From NCBI RefSeq assembly GCF_014653695.1, contig NZ_BNAR01000009.1, positions 186,001-250,000 of the forward strand: a DNA stretch of 64,000 bases, in the 5' to 3' direction. The stretch's first letter is position 1. Each line of letters begins with the position of its first letter. This document shows positions 1 to 7,881 of the stretch, one piece after another. A program made the translations under genes and the position numbers. The notes beneath the pieces were generated by a model. It had not been told where the DNA came from and did not search any database. It saw only the letters and a program-made list of their open reading frames with translations. This DNA is from Lentzea cavernae (GTDB lineage: Bacteria; Actinomycetota; Actinomycetes; Mycobacteriales; Pseudonocardiaceae).

Positions 1-592
1 AGGCCTCCAGGGCCACGACGAAGGCGGCGGCAACGTCCCGCACGTGCACGAAGTCGCGCACGGCCGTCCCGTCGCCGTAGACCTCCATGCCGGGCGCTGT
101 CCCGGCGGCGCACGCCACGGCCCGCGTGATCACCCGTGTGGTGTCCTTGTCACCACCTCCAGCGACGTTGAACAAACGGAGAGTGGTCGCCCCGATGCGT
201 CCGGACCGCGCCGTCCACGCCACCACGTCCTCCGCTGCGGCCTTGGAGGCGGAGTACGGGGAGGACGGTTCCCTGGCCGACTCCTCGGTCAGCGGGGCCT
301 CCGAGGGCCGGTACACCGTGCCAGTCGAAGCGAGCAGGAAACGTTGCCCTTGAAGACCTTTCAGGAGGTTCAGCGTCCCGCCGACGTTCGTCTCCCAGTA
401 GGAAAGTGGATCATGAAAAGACTCGCGGACTCGTGCCGCGGCGGCCAGGTGGATCACGGCGTCCACGTCTCGCAACTCGAACGGCTCCGAGAGCCGCTGA
501 CAGGACGGAACAGGTTCATGTCCACGAACCCGCAGCTCACGCACCACGGCACTGCCGACGTACCCAGTGGCGCCGGTCACCAGAACTCGCAC
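1..592 (-). CDS. NAD-dependent epimerase/dehydratase (3' end beyond window)
   Basis: This is an extended short-chain dehydrogenase/reductase related to UDP-sugar 4-epimerases. It reads from a GTG at 592 towards the window edge, so only the first 197 codons are present. The Rossmann motif GATGYVG lies at residues 7-13, STGTVY at about 89-94, the catalytic YSASK (Tyr113, Lys117) follows, and VRDFVHVRD near residue 178 is typical of GalE-like enzymes. Such proteins bind NAD(P) and epimerise or dehydrate nucleotide sugars in the cytoplasm, but the substrate cannot be read from this part. No strong ribosome binding site precedes the start; it is chosen because the Rossmann strand begins right after it. 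Family assignment is secure, exact reaction unknown. Confidence 0.88.
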   Translation of the reverse strand, partial: MRVLVTGATGYVGSAVVRELRVRGHEPVPSCQRLSEPFELRDVDAVIHLAAAARVRESFHDPLSYWETNVGGTLNLLKGLQGQRFLLASTGTVYRPSEAPLTEESAREPSSPYSASKAAAEDVVAWTARSGRIGATTLRLFNVAGGGDKDTTRVITRAVACAAGTAPGMEVYGDGTAVRDFVHVRDVAAAFVVALEA

Positions 593-637
593 GAGTTGAC
601 CCTAAAGGTCGACGGTGACACGACCGATAACACTCGA

Positions 638-868
638 GTGAGTTACCCCCATCGCGCTGTGCACACAAGCATCGCCGGGCTCCTGCACGATCACGCCGTG
701 CACGAGTTCAAGCGGCAGGAGTTCCTGCGCAACGTGGCTGACATCGTGGGCGCCGCACCCGCACCGCAGCCAGCAGAGCTCACGGCGCCGTTGCCGTCGA
801 TCAACCCGAAGCGCAGCTTCCTCAACCGCGTTGACCAGGTCCTCCGGGACGCGGCACGCTCCCTGTGA
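638..868 (+). CDS. small hypothetical protein (76 aa) upstream of ATP-grasp gene
   Basis: I do not recognise a family. From GTG 638 (or the in-frame GTG 659) to TGA 868 the frame uses codons ending almost always in G or C, as real genes here do, and runs into no overlapping gene. The product is hydrophilic, with a helical, charged N-terminal half (motif EFKRQEFLRNV), a Pro/Ala-rich middle and a basic C-terminal helix, and has no signal peptide. It is followed after 177 bases by the ATP-grasp gene on the same strand. A link such as a peptide substrate for that ligase is only a possibility. The start is uncertain because no good ribosome binding site is visible. Confidence 0.45.
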   Translation: MSYPHRAVHTSIAGLLHDHAVHEFKRQEFLRNVADIVGAAPAPQPAELTAPLPSINPKRSFLNRVDQVLRDAARSL

Positions 869-1045
869 GCAGCTAGATCATCGACTGATCACCTTGCTTC
901 GAGGCTTGAGCCGACAGGCCCGTCGCAAGATTCATCCGGCCGTTGCCGGACCGTGCTTCGACACACATACCGGGTGGCTCTACGCTACGCGCTACCCGGC
1001 ACTCGCCGGTCACGTCCTCCGCTTCTCTTAAGCGAGTTTTCGGCG

Positions 1046-2473
1046 ATGAATCATGTCCTCTCAGCGCTCAACGAGCGCCTCGGCAAGTTGTTCGGTGACC
1101 GGCTGGTAGTCCTGGCCGGTGGCACCCGTCTGGCGAAGCGCGCGCATGAGCTCCATGCGCTCGGCGCTCGCCATACGCTCGTGCTCGATACCGACGATCA
1201 CGCGCCGCTGCATGATTCGCAGATCGCCCGCTGGGTCTCGCTCGGCATCAAGGGCAGCCTGGTCGCGGTCGAGCAGCGCCGTCTCGGCAAGCTGCTGACC
1301 AAGCCGGGCGCCGAGGTCAAGGCGATCCTGGGCGACTTCGACCCCGAGGCCGAAGCGGTCGTGATCAGCACGCCGTACAACGAGATCAGCGAGTTCCAGG
1401 GCCGTCCGGTGCTCAACGCCCGGCAGCACGACTGGGTCGAGCTCGAGAACAAGACCACCATCGACGCGCTCTGGGACGAGCTCTCCGCCCGCCGCGCGCC
1501 CGCCATGGTGTTCGACCTCGACTTCGAACGCCTCTGGGGCGCCTCGGAGATCCTGGACCGCGGCGCGGGCGTCGTCTGGTCCGGTGACGGCCCGGCGATC
1601 AACGGCGGTGCCAACTTCGTGCGCCGCGTGCGGTCGTACGAGGAGGCCAAGGAGGCCTTCGACGTCCTCGCGCCCAAGTGCGACCAGGTCCGGGTCATGC
1701 CGTTCCTGGAGGGGATCCCGGTCAGCGTGCACGGCATCGTCTTCCCGGACGGCACCGCGGTGCTCCGTCCGATCGAGATGGTCGTGCCGCGCCGCCAGGG
1801 CCAGGCCAAGTTCCTCTACGCGGGCTGCGCGTCGTTCTACGACCCGCCCGTGTGGATCCGCGACGAGATGCGCAACCTGGCCCGCCGCGTCGGCGAGCAC
1901 CTGCGCGAGACCGTCGGCTACCGCGGCACGTTCACGCTGGACGGCATCGCGACCGAGGACGGCTTCCTGCCGACCGAGATCAACACCCGCTACGGCGGCG
2001 CGATGGTGTGCTTCGAGGACGCCGTCCCGACGCTGCCGCTCGCGCTGGTCCAGGTCGCGCTCGTCGCCGGCTGGGACCTCGACGTCTCCTCGATGGAGTT
2101 CGAGGAGCTCGTCCTGCAGGCAGCGGACAACCACCGCGCCGGTGCCGTGGGCGCCAACGTGCGCGCCGTGCAGCCGGCCGAAGTGGACGAACGCCGCGTG
2201 ATCTTCACGGGCTGGGCCTGCCGCCTCGCGCACGCCGACGAGCCCGCGCACGCCACGCTGCGGCTGAGCCCGTCGCCCATCGGCGGCAGGCTCGACCTCG
2301 ACCTGCACCGCGAGAACATGCCCGTGGGCGCACCGGTGGCCGCGCTGACGGTCGCCGCGTTCGCGCTGGCGGACCAGGAGTGGGGGACGGGCCTCGGCGC
2401 CCTGGAACCCGCCATCGCGGTCGAGGACGAGGCTCAGGTCGAGCAGGCCGTCGAAGAAGCGGTCACCGCGTAG
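1046..2473 (+). CDS. ATP-grasp domain protein, putative carboxylate-amine/thiol ligase
   Basis: The 475-residue protein looks like an ATP-grasp ligase: an N-terminal alpha/beta pre-ATP-grasp region (LVVLAGGTRLAKRAHELHALG, about residues 20-40), a central nucleotide-binding part with the RVMPFLEGIPVSVHGIV strand pair, and the metal/ATP-binding signature TEINTRYGGAM, equivalent to the EINPR motif. Such enzymes activate a carboxylate as acyl phosphate and join it to an amine or thiol. Substrate is unknown. ATG 1046 is preferred over the longer frame from 953 because the extra 31 residues are arginine-rich and unlike the rest. The small ORF at 638-868 precedes it; the next gene converges on it. 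Confidence 0.75.
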   Translation: MNHVLSALNERLGKLFGDRLVVLAGGTRLAKRAHELHALGARHTLVLDTDDHAPLHDSQIARWVSLGIKGSLVAVEQRRLGKLLTKPGAEVKAILGDFDPEAEAVVISTPYNEISEFQGRPVLNARQHDWVELENKTTIDALWDELSARRAPAMVFDLDFERLWGASEILDRGAGVVWSGDGPAINGGANFVRRVRSYEEAKEAFDVLAPKCDQVRVMPFLEGIPVSVHGIVFPDGTAVLRPIEMVVPRRQGQAKFLYAGCASFYDPPVWIRDEMRNLARRVGEHLRETVGYRGTFTLDGIATEDGFLPTEINTRYGGAMVCFEDAVPTLPLALVQVALVAGWDLDVSSMEFEELVLQAADNHRAGAVGANVRAVQPAEVDERRVIFTGWACRLAHADEPAHATLRLSPSPIGGRLDLDLHRENMPVGAPVAALTVAAFALADQEWGTGLGALEPAIAVEDEAQVEQAVEEAVTA

Positions 2474-2480
2474 GAACGGC

Positions 2481-3239
2481 TCACCAGGCGCCCTCGTCCC
2501 CGTACGCGGAGATGAGGGCGAACCGGTAGCCCATCAGGGCCGCGGCGACCTCACGGGGCTGGTGCACCGGACGCACCAGCCCTTCGCCGAGCACCTTCGG
2601 CAGGTCCACGCCCAGCAGTTCGGGCGAGCCCTTCAGCAGCGCCACGGCGATCTCGGCGGCGTCCGCGAGCATCTCCTCGCCCGGCAGGTCGACCATGTCG
2701 GTCATCAGGCCGTGCACGAACGACGGCAGCTTGTCCGGCACCGCGCAGGCGAGCGCCACGAGGCACGCGACCCGTTCGGACGCCAGCGCCTCGAAGATCT
2801 TCGGCGCGCCCTGGGCGACGGCGTGGCGGGTCTGCGTCAGCCAGTCCGGAGCCGTGCGCGGCAGCTCGCGCCCGAGGGCGTTCCATCGGCGGTGCGTGCG
2901 CCGTCCGTCCTCCGTGAAGCCCTTGCCCGCCAACGCCATGGCGGCCAGCAGGAAGATCACCCGGTCCCGCACGTCGCCGGCGACCTTGTAGGACGCCCCC
3001 AGTTCCACCAGGAACGGCACGGCGCAGAACGAGGCCTCGGACACCGTGTCGTCGGTCAGCAGGCGCTCAGCGAGCTGTGAGAGCGCGTTCTGCCGCACGT
3101 CGGAGCTGGGGTCCATCAGGGAGCGCAGCAGGCGGGGCACGCGACCGGCGCCACCCCGGCCGTCGTAGACCTCGGCCCAGGAAATCCTGTCGAGCCCGCG
3201 CAACGGGTCAGGCCGTTGCCAGGCGCGCGGCAGCTCCAT
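2481..3239 (-). CDS. hypothetical HEAT-like repeat protein
   Basis: This 252-residue protein is almost all alpha-helix. Around residues 40-105 it carries helical pairs of HEAT/armadillo character (PSSDVRQNALSQLAERL, FCAVPFLVELG), and more helical repeats follow to the C terminus. There is no signal peptide or membrane segment. Proteins of this kind are common in actinomycetes and usually lack assigned functions; the fold suggests protein-protein contact. It is divergent from the DNA methyltransferase gene, with only 62 bases between the two starts, so the promoters must be packed back to back. It ends 7 bases from the stop of the convergent ATP-grasp gene. Confidence 0.65.
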   Translation of the reverse strand: MELPRAWQRPDPLRGLDRISWAEVYDGRGGAGRVPRLLRSLMDPSSDVRQNALSQLAERLLTDDTVSEASFCAVPFLVELGASYKVAGDVRDRVIFLLAAMALAGKGFTEDGRRTHRRWNALGRELPRTAPDWLTQTRHAVAQGAPKIFEALASERVACLVALACAVPDKLPSFVHGLMTDMVDLPGEEMLADAAEIAVALLKGSPELLGVDLPKVLGEGLVRPVHQPREVAAALMGYRFALISAYGDEGAW

Positions 3240-3301
3240 AGGCGGGAAAGGTACGGGATGTCACGGAAAGGTCTTCGGAGCCTCGCCCGTACGATCTCGC
3301 C

Positions 3302-4507
3302 GTGTCCTTCTCGGTGGCCGACATCTTCTCGGGTGCGGGCGGCATGAGCTACGGCTTCCACGCCCACCGCGACTTCCGGGTCGTCGGTGCCGCCGACGCG
3401 CAGATCGGCAAGCCGAGCTCGAAGCTGGGTTCGTTGCGGTGCAACGACACCTACCGCGTGAACATCGGCGTCGACCCGCTGGAGGTCGACCTCGGGAGGG
3501 TCTCGCCGGCGGCGTTGCGCGAGGTCTGGGGCCTGCGGCGCGGCGAACTGGACGTGCTGCTGGCGTGCCCGCCGTGCTCGGGCTTCAGCCGCATCACCTC
3601 GCAGAACCACCTGCGCGACGACCCCCGCAACTCCCTCGTGGGCCGGATCGCGGTCTACGCGCAGGAGCTGCGGCCGAAGGTCGTGCTGATGGAGAACGCC
3701 CGCGAGCTCGTCAAGGGAAAGCAGCGCCACCACTTCGACAGCCTCGCCGAGGAGCTCACCCGAATCGGGTACTCCGTCTGGGGTGGCACGCACATGTTGT
3801 CCAGGTTCGGCCTGCCGCAGCTGCGCGAGCGGACGTTGATGGTCGCCGTGGACGGCGGGTTACCGCTGCTCACGCTGGACGACCTGTGGGAGGGCCGGGT
3901 CGTCCGCCCGTCCGCGATCACGGTCCGGCGCGCCATCGGCAAGCTCCCGGTCCTCGCCGCCGGCGTCGCCGACTCCGAAGACCCCATTCACGTCTCGCCC
4001 ACCTTTTCCCAGGACCGCAGTCTCGAAAGAATGCGCGCGATTCCCGCGAACGGCGGATCGTGGGCTGATCTGCTCCGCTCACCGGAGACCGCGGAGTTGT
4101 TGAATCCTGCACAACGCAAGATCGTCGAACAGCAGAACTGGGGTTCGCACCCCGATGTCTACGGTCGCATGTGGTGGGACGAACCGGCCAGGACGATCAA
4201 ACGGGAATGCGGGCACGTCGGCAACGGGCGCTATGCCCACCCCGTCCAGCACCGGCTCTGCACGGTGCGCGAGATGGCGCTCCTGCAAGGGTTTCCGCGC
4301 CAGTTCCGGTTCGACGTCTCGATTCTCGGGAACGCCTACCGCCATGTGGGTGACGCCGTTCCGCCGCTCATCGCCTACCAGTTGGCCGGGCTGACCCGGT
4401 GGATTCTCACCGGTGACCGTCCTGAGCCCAGGGAGATGTGCCTGCGCGGCACCTCACTGCGTCCCGGCGACATTCGGCCGGTGGAAGTCGCCGAAATGGT
4501 GGCCTAG
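3302..4507 (+). CDS. DNA (cytosine-5-)-methyltransferase, apparently orphan
   Basis: The protein transfers a methyl group from S-adenosylmethionine to C5 of cytosine in a specific DNA sequence. Diagnostic motifs occur in the right order in 401 residues: motif I DIFSGAGGMSYGF (7-19), motif IV CPPCSGFS with the catalytic Cys92, motif VI ENA (131-133), motif VIII QLRER (173-177), then the target-recognition region, motif IX VREMALLQGFP and motif X GNAYRHVGDAVPP. The start is GTG 3302. No restriction endonuclease, Vsr nuclease or methylation-dependent nuclease is nearby, so it is either a solitary regulatory/protective methylase or a remnant of a restriction system. Target sequence unknown. Confidence 0.92.
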   Translation: MSFSVADIFSGAGGMSYGFHAHRDFRVVGAADAQIGKPSSKLGSLRCNDTYRVNIGVDPLEVDLGRVSPAALREVWGLRRGELDVLLACPPCSGFSRITSQNHLRDDPRNSLVGRIAVYAQELRPKVVLMENARELVKGKQRHHFDSLAEELTRIGYSVWGGTHMLSRFGLPQLRERTLMVAVDGGLPLLTLDDLWEGRVVRPSAITVRRAIGKLPVLAAGVADSEDPIHVSPTFSQDRSLERMRAIPANGGSWADLLRSPETAELLNPAQRKIVEQQNWGSHPDVYGRMWWDEPARTIKRECGHVGNGRYAHPVQHRLCTVREMALLQGFPRQFRFDVSILGNAYRHVGDAVPPLIAYQLAGLTRWILTGDRPEPREMCLRGTSLRPGDIRPVEVAEMVA

Positions 4508-4829
4508 GTCTCCCAAGATCTTTGAACCGCGGCCGCCGATCATCCGTAGCGGTACGCGGCAATTGATAACTGTTCGGCAACGGATTTAACGTCACCTGAC
4601 AAATCGAATGCATCACAGCCCTATCCACTGTGGACGCTGTGGGTGTGTTTCCGCTGATCACCCGTAGTGGGTGATGGTCTCCTCACCTCACTCTTACGTG
4701 TGTCACCCCATCGGATACCGTCCCGGTCGATTCCTGTCGGTTCAGTGTCGATGACGACGTGCCGACCGTCCGACGGATGACTGACTTCCCGCCGCGTTCG
4801 GGCTAACTTCAGTGAGCAAGAGGAGACCC
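4508..4829. other. intergenic region with inverted repeat before surface-protein gene
   Basis: About 320 bases with visibly lower GC than the flanking genes and no credible ORF. It holds a perfect 7-bp inverted repeat, ATCACCC (4657-4663) and GGGTGAT (4669-4675), around GTAGT. A related half, GATCATCCGTAGCGG, occurs upstream near 4538. A TCCACTGTGGA palindrome lies at 4624-4634. These could be operators for the downstream cell-surface gene; no confident -35/-10 pair is visible. Confidence 0.4.
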
Positions 4830-6050
4830 ATGGCTTCCCGGTTCAGGATCGGTGCCGCGCTGCTCGGCGCTGTCACCGCCCTCACCTTCTCGGCCCTTCC
4901 GGCCCACGCCGAGGTGAAGATCAAGCGGATCGACGAGGGCGAGTCCGGTCACGCCGTCTTCCTGAAGCCTGCCAAGGACAAGAAGGACCCGGTCCGGCAG
5001 GAAACCTCGGTGATGGCGCTGCAGATCGACGACGACAAGAACGGGACCACCAAGGTCCAGACGTACTGCGTCGAGCTGCCGACGCCCCTGCGCAAGGGCG
5101 ACGTCCTCAAGGAGGTGCCGTGGGACAAGCACCCGAACCCGAACACCAAGTTCAAGGAGAACTCGGGCAAGGTGCTCTGGATCCTGAAGAACTCCTACCC
5201 GGCGAAGTCGGTCAAGGCGGTCAGCGACGCCTTCCCGATCCCGCACCTGGACAAGCAGGACATCATCGCAGCCACGCAGGCCGCGATCTGGCACTTCTCC
5301 GACGGTGCGGAGCTCGCTGACACCAAGGAGAACGACGGCGAGATGGTCGCGCTCTACAAGCGCTTCGTCGCCGACGCCAAGCCCGAGGCCGAGCCGAAGC
5401 CGACCCTGGTGATCGAGCCCGAGTCGCAGTCCGGCAAGTCCGGCGACAAGATCGGCCCGTTCAAGGTCACGACCACGGCCTCCGAGGTCAAGCTGACCGC
5501 GAACCTCCCCGAGGGCGTCACCATCACCGACGCGCAGGGCAACCCGCTTGCGGTGCAGAAGAAGGGCGACAAGCTCGCCGTTCAGGGCACGGGCGACAAG
5601 GTCTCCGAGTTCTTCGTGAACGTTCCGAAGGACGCGAAGGACGGCGAGGCCACGTTCAACCTCTCCGCTGAGGCCACGCTGTCGGAGGGTCGCCTCTTCA
5701 TCGCCAAGGACAAGGCGTCCGCCGGTGAAGACGGTGTCGCCCAGACGCTCGTCGTCGCGCAGCCGCAGAAGGTCAAGGTCGAGAAGGAGGCCAAGGCCAA
5801 CTGGAAGCTCGGCTCCGTGCCGACGCAGCCGACCACGACCACCACGACGGCTCCGGCCACCACGACCCCGGAGACCACCACCCCGGTGACCACCTCCACC
5901 ACCCCGGCCAACCCGGCTCCGGGTGGCGGCGAGGACAACCTGGCCTCGACCGGTGCCTCGATCATGTGGCCGCTGCTCGGCGGTCTGGTCCTCGTCGGCG
6001 CCGGTGCCGGTGCGCTGTTCGTGGTCCGTCGCAAGAAGGCCGGCGCCTGA
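4830..6050 (+). CDS. LAXTG-anchored cell-surface protein with thioester (TQXA) domain
   Basis: A secreted protein predicted to be attached to the cell wall by a class E-type sortase. It has a signal peptide (residues 1-27, cleavage after AHA), a thioester domain in which Cys80 (TYCVELP) and Gln150 (AATQAAIWHF) are placed to form an internal thioester, an Ig-like region at about 190-320, a Thr/Pro-rich stalk, the sorting signal LASTG at 371-375, a transmembrane helix and a basic tail. Thioester domains in Gram-positive surface proteins bind host or environmental surfaces covalently. AGGAG lies 4 bases before ATG 4830; a GTG at 4812 is an alternative start. A strong hairpin follows the stop. 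Confidence 0.9.
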   Translation: MASRFRIGAALLGAVTALTFSALPAHAEVKIKRIDEGESGHAVFLKPAKDKKDPVRQETSVMALQIDDDKNGTTKVQTYCVELPTPLRKGDVLKEVPWDKHPNPNTKFKENSGKVLWILKNSYPAKSVKAVSDAFPIPHLDKQDIIAATQAAIWHFSDGAELADTKENDGEMVALYKRFVADAKPEAEPKPTLVIEPESQSGKSGDKIGPFKVTTTASEVKLTANLPEGVTITDAQGNPLAVQKKGDKLAVQGTGDKVSEFFVNVPKDAKDGEATFNLSAEATLSEGRLFIAKDKASAGEDGVAQTLVVAQPQKVKVEKEAKANWKLGSVPTQPTTTTTTAPATTTPETTTPVTTSTTPANPAPGGGEDNLASTGASIMWPLLGGLVLVGAGAGALFVVRRKKAGA

Positions 6051-6074
6051 TCTGAGGTAGCCGCCCCCAAGACG

Positions 6075-6110
6075 AACGCCCCCTGGTTCCGCGCCGGAGC
6101 AGGGGGCGTT
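6075..6110. terminator. bidirectional rho-independent-type terminator
   Basis: Perfect 11-bp stem, AACGCCCCCTG (6075-6085) and CAGGGGGCGTT (6100-6110), with a 14-base loop, in the 79 bases between the convergent stops at 6050 and 6130. T-rich sequence follows on the + strand. It can serve both genes. Confidence 0.8.
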
Positions 6111-6129
6111 TGCCTGTTCTCACAAGGGT

Positions 6130-7467
6130 TTACCGGCGGCTGATGCCCGCCACGTAGATGTCCCCGTCGGCGATCGCGACGTCCCGGTTCGTCGAGGCCC
6201 CCGAGAAGATCGCGCGGGCCGGGTCGCGGAAGTTCTCCACGATCTCGACGCGCTGCACCGGCTTGGCCGTCGGGATGACGGTCTCCGGCGACCAGAATCG
6301 ACCCAGGCGCACCAGGTACGTGTTCACGTTCGGCTTGCCGTCCTCGGTCGCGTACACGCGCCACGTCAGCAGGTCCACCGGCTCGACCTCACGCGTGCGC
6401 AGGCCCCGTGCCACCTCCTTGGTCTCCCACTTGCGACCGTTCCAGGTCGACAGGTAGTTGCGCAGCGGGCCGCCCGCCTCGTCGCCGGAGAACCACAGCA
6501 GGAACGGCTGGCCGAGCGTCGTGCCGACCTGCTGGATGTAGTCGGGCGACTTGACGCCGTTCGGCAGGGTCAGCGGGGTCTCCGCGACCTTGAGGTGCTT
6601 CTCCTGGTCGGCGTCGTCGATCTGGGTGCCCAGGTCCTTGCCGGCGGCCGAGTAGAAGTGCCGGTTCTGCGGGTCGAACCACGTGTAGTAGATGTTGCGG
6701 TGGTAGCGGTCGTGCTTGTTGCCCTCGGGGCCACCGCCCGCGAGCGTGTAGACGATCCGCACGCGGCCGTTGTCCTCCTGGCGGAGCTGGCCGATGTAGA
6801 TCTCGTTCATGTTGTCCGCACGGGCGGTCGAGCCGATCGCGAACCGGTCCCCGGTCAGGTCCGTGGAGGTCTTCCACGTCTTGCCGTTGTCCTTCGACAC
6901 CACGTAGAGCATCGGACGCGTGTCCGTGGGCGTGGTGCCGTCGAGGTCGCGGGTCGTCTCGCGGTAGAAGACGTAGATCGTGCCGTCGCGCGTGACGAAC
7001 GGCATCGGGTACGTGGCCGCGTTCTTCGAGATCAGCGTCTCTTCCCAGACGCCGTCGGCCGAGTGCGGCTGGGGCGAGCGGGACATGCGCAACTCGATGT
7101 TGTGCATGCCGCGGAAGATCAGCAGGTGCCCGTCCCTGGCCTGGACCATGGTCGGGTAGTTGTGGGCGTCCGAGGCACCGTCCGCGATCCGGTTCGGAGT
7201 GGACCAAGTGGACTTGCGGTGGTCGTACGACTGGACGTAGCTGTCCTCGTACTGGCCGGCCCACGAGATGAACGTCTTGTTCACCTTCTTGTCGAAGACC
7301 CCACCAGCGACCGGGCGCCGGTCACTGCGGGCCGCGACGTTCGTGGCCGTGGTCGTCACCGCGAACTCCGCTTTCCCCTGGAGATCGGCCGTGGCGTTGG
7401 CCGAGGGGACCGCGACGAGCGGCAACAGCAGCACTGCGGACATAACTCCACGCAGGAGTCGTGTCAT
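6130..7467 (-). CDS. secreted BNR-4 repeat protein, possible polysaccharide lyase-like
   Basis: A 445-residue exported protein with a signal peptide (MTRLLRGVMS... to about residue 27) and a beta-propeller made of BNR-type repeats, seen in phrases such as SKDNGKTWKT, TRDGTIYVFYR and DPQNRHFYSA. The architecture matches the BNR_4 family, which includes polysaccharide lyases and sialidase-like propellers; whether this one is an enzyme or a carbohydrate-binding protein cannot be decided by eye. ATG 7467 is chosen because AGGAGG lies 7 bases upstream; the ATG/GTG 57 bases further upstream has no such site and would spoil the signal peptide. Divergent from the small antitoxin-like gene. Confidence 0.8.
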   Translation of the reverse strand: MTRLLRGVMSAVLLLPLVAVPSANATADLQGKAEFAVTTTATNVAARSDRRPVAGGVFDKKVNKTFISWAGQYEDSYVQSYDHRKSTWSTPNRIADGASDAHNYPTMVQARDGHLLIFRGMHNIELRMSRSPQPHSADGVWEETLISKNAATYPMPFVTRDGTIYVFYRETTRDLDGTTPTDTRPMLYVVSKDNGKTWKTSTDLTGDRFAIGSTARADNMNEIYIGQLRQEDNGRVRIVYTLAGGGPEGNKHDRYHRNIYYTWFDPQNRHFYSAAGKDLGTQIDDADQEKHLKVAETPLTLPNGVKSPDYIQQVGTTLGQPFLLWFSGDEAGGPLRNYLSTWNGRKWETKEVARGLRTREVEPVDLLTWRVYATEDGKPNVNTYLVRLGRFWSPETVIPTAKPVQRVEIVENFRDPARAIFSGASTNRDVAIADGDIYVAGISRR

Positions 7468-7629
7468 CGAGCATCCTCCTGGTTCTGACCGCGAAGGCGG
7501 CCGACCAGGCGGCGGTAGCGACATCTTCGTTTCACAGAGCCGACTTGTCCAGGCGCAGTTAGCGTGATCGCGGCTATCAACACGCGGGGCCCACTCGGGT
7601 ACCCTGCGTCAGGGACGAAGGAGCACCAC

Positions 7630-7800
7630 ATGAACTTCGACGAGATCAAGAACAAGGCCCTGGACCTCGCTGAGCAGAACCACGAGAAGGTCGACCAGGG
7701 CGTGGACGCCGCGGCGGGCTTCATCGCGGGCAAGTTCGGTCACGAACAGCAGGTCGACTCGGTCGCCGAGAAGATCAAGGACATCCTTCCAGGTGGATGA
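7630..7800 (+). CDS. MT0933-like antitoxin family protein (56 aa)
   Basis: A 56-residue amphipathic helical protein (MNFDEIKNKALDLAEQNHEK at the N terminus, then VDQGVDAAAGFIAGKFG and VAEKIKDILPGG), resembling the Rv0909/MT0933 antitoxin family. AAGGAG sits 7 bases before ATG 7630. In Mycobacterium tuberculosis the Rv0909 antitoxin is followed by a START-like toxin; here the next gene is a different protein and a hairpin separates the two, so no toxin partner is evident. Many actinomycetes carry solitary members, which may have a general stress or chaperone-like role (inference). Confidence 0.75.
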   Translation: MNFDEIKNKALDLAEQNHEKVDQGVDAAAGFIAGKFGHEQQVDSVAEKIKDILPGG

Positions 7801-7829
7801 GTGAACTCCTTCAAAGCCACTGACGCTGG

Positions 7830-7857
7830 GCGGGTCACCTCCTCCGGAGAGACCCGC
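7830..7857 (+). terminator. putative terminator after antitoxin-like gene
   Basis: Stem GCGGGTC (7830-7836) and GACCCGC (7851-7857), loop of 14 bases, followed by a pyrimidine-rich TCTCCTTCT. It starts 30 bases after the stop at 7800, which argues that the next gene begins at ATG 7882 and not at GTG 7801. Confidence 0.6.
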
Positions 7858-7881
7858 TCTCCTTCTGCCCGCAGGCCAGAG

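Noticed and set aside
953..1045. Upstream start for the ATP-grasp protein
   Set aside because: The added 31 residues are Arg/Tyr/Pro-rich and unlike the rest of the protein; ATG 1046 gives a normal beginning.
1061..2308. 415-codon open frame opposite the ATP-grasp gene
   Set aside because: Arg/Asp/Val/Leu-rich shadow without motifs, whereas the + strand frame shows the ATP-grasp signature.
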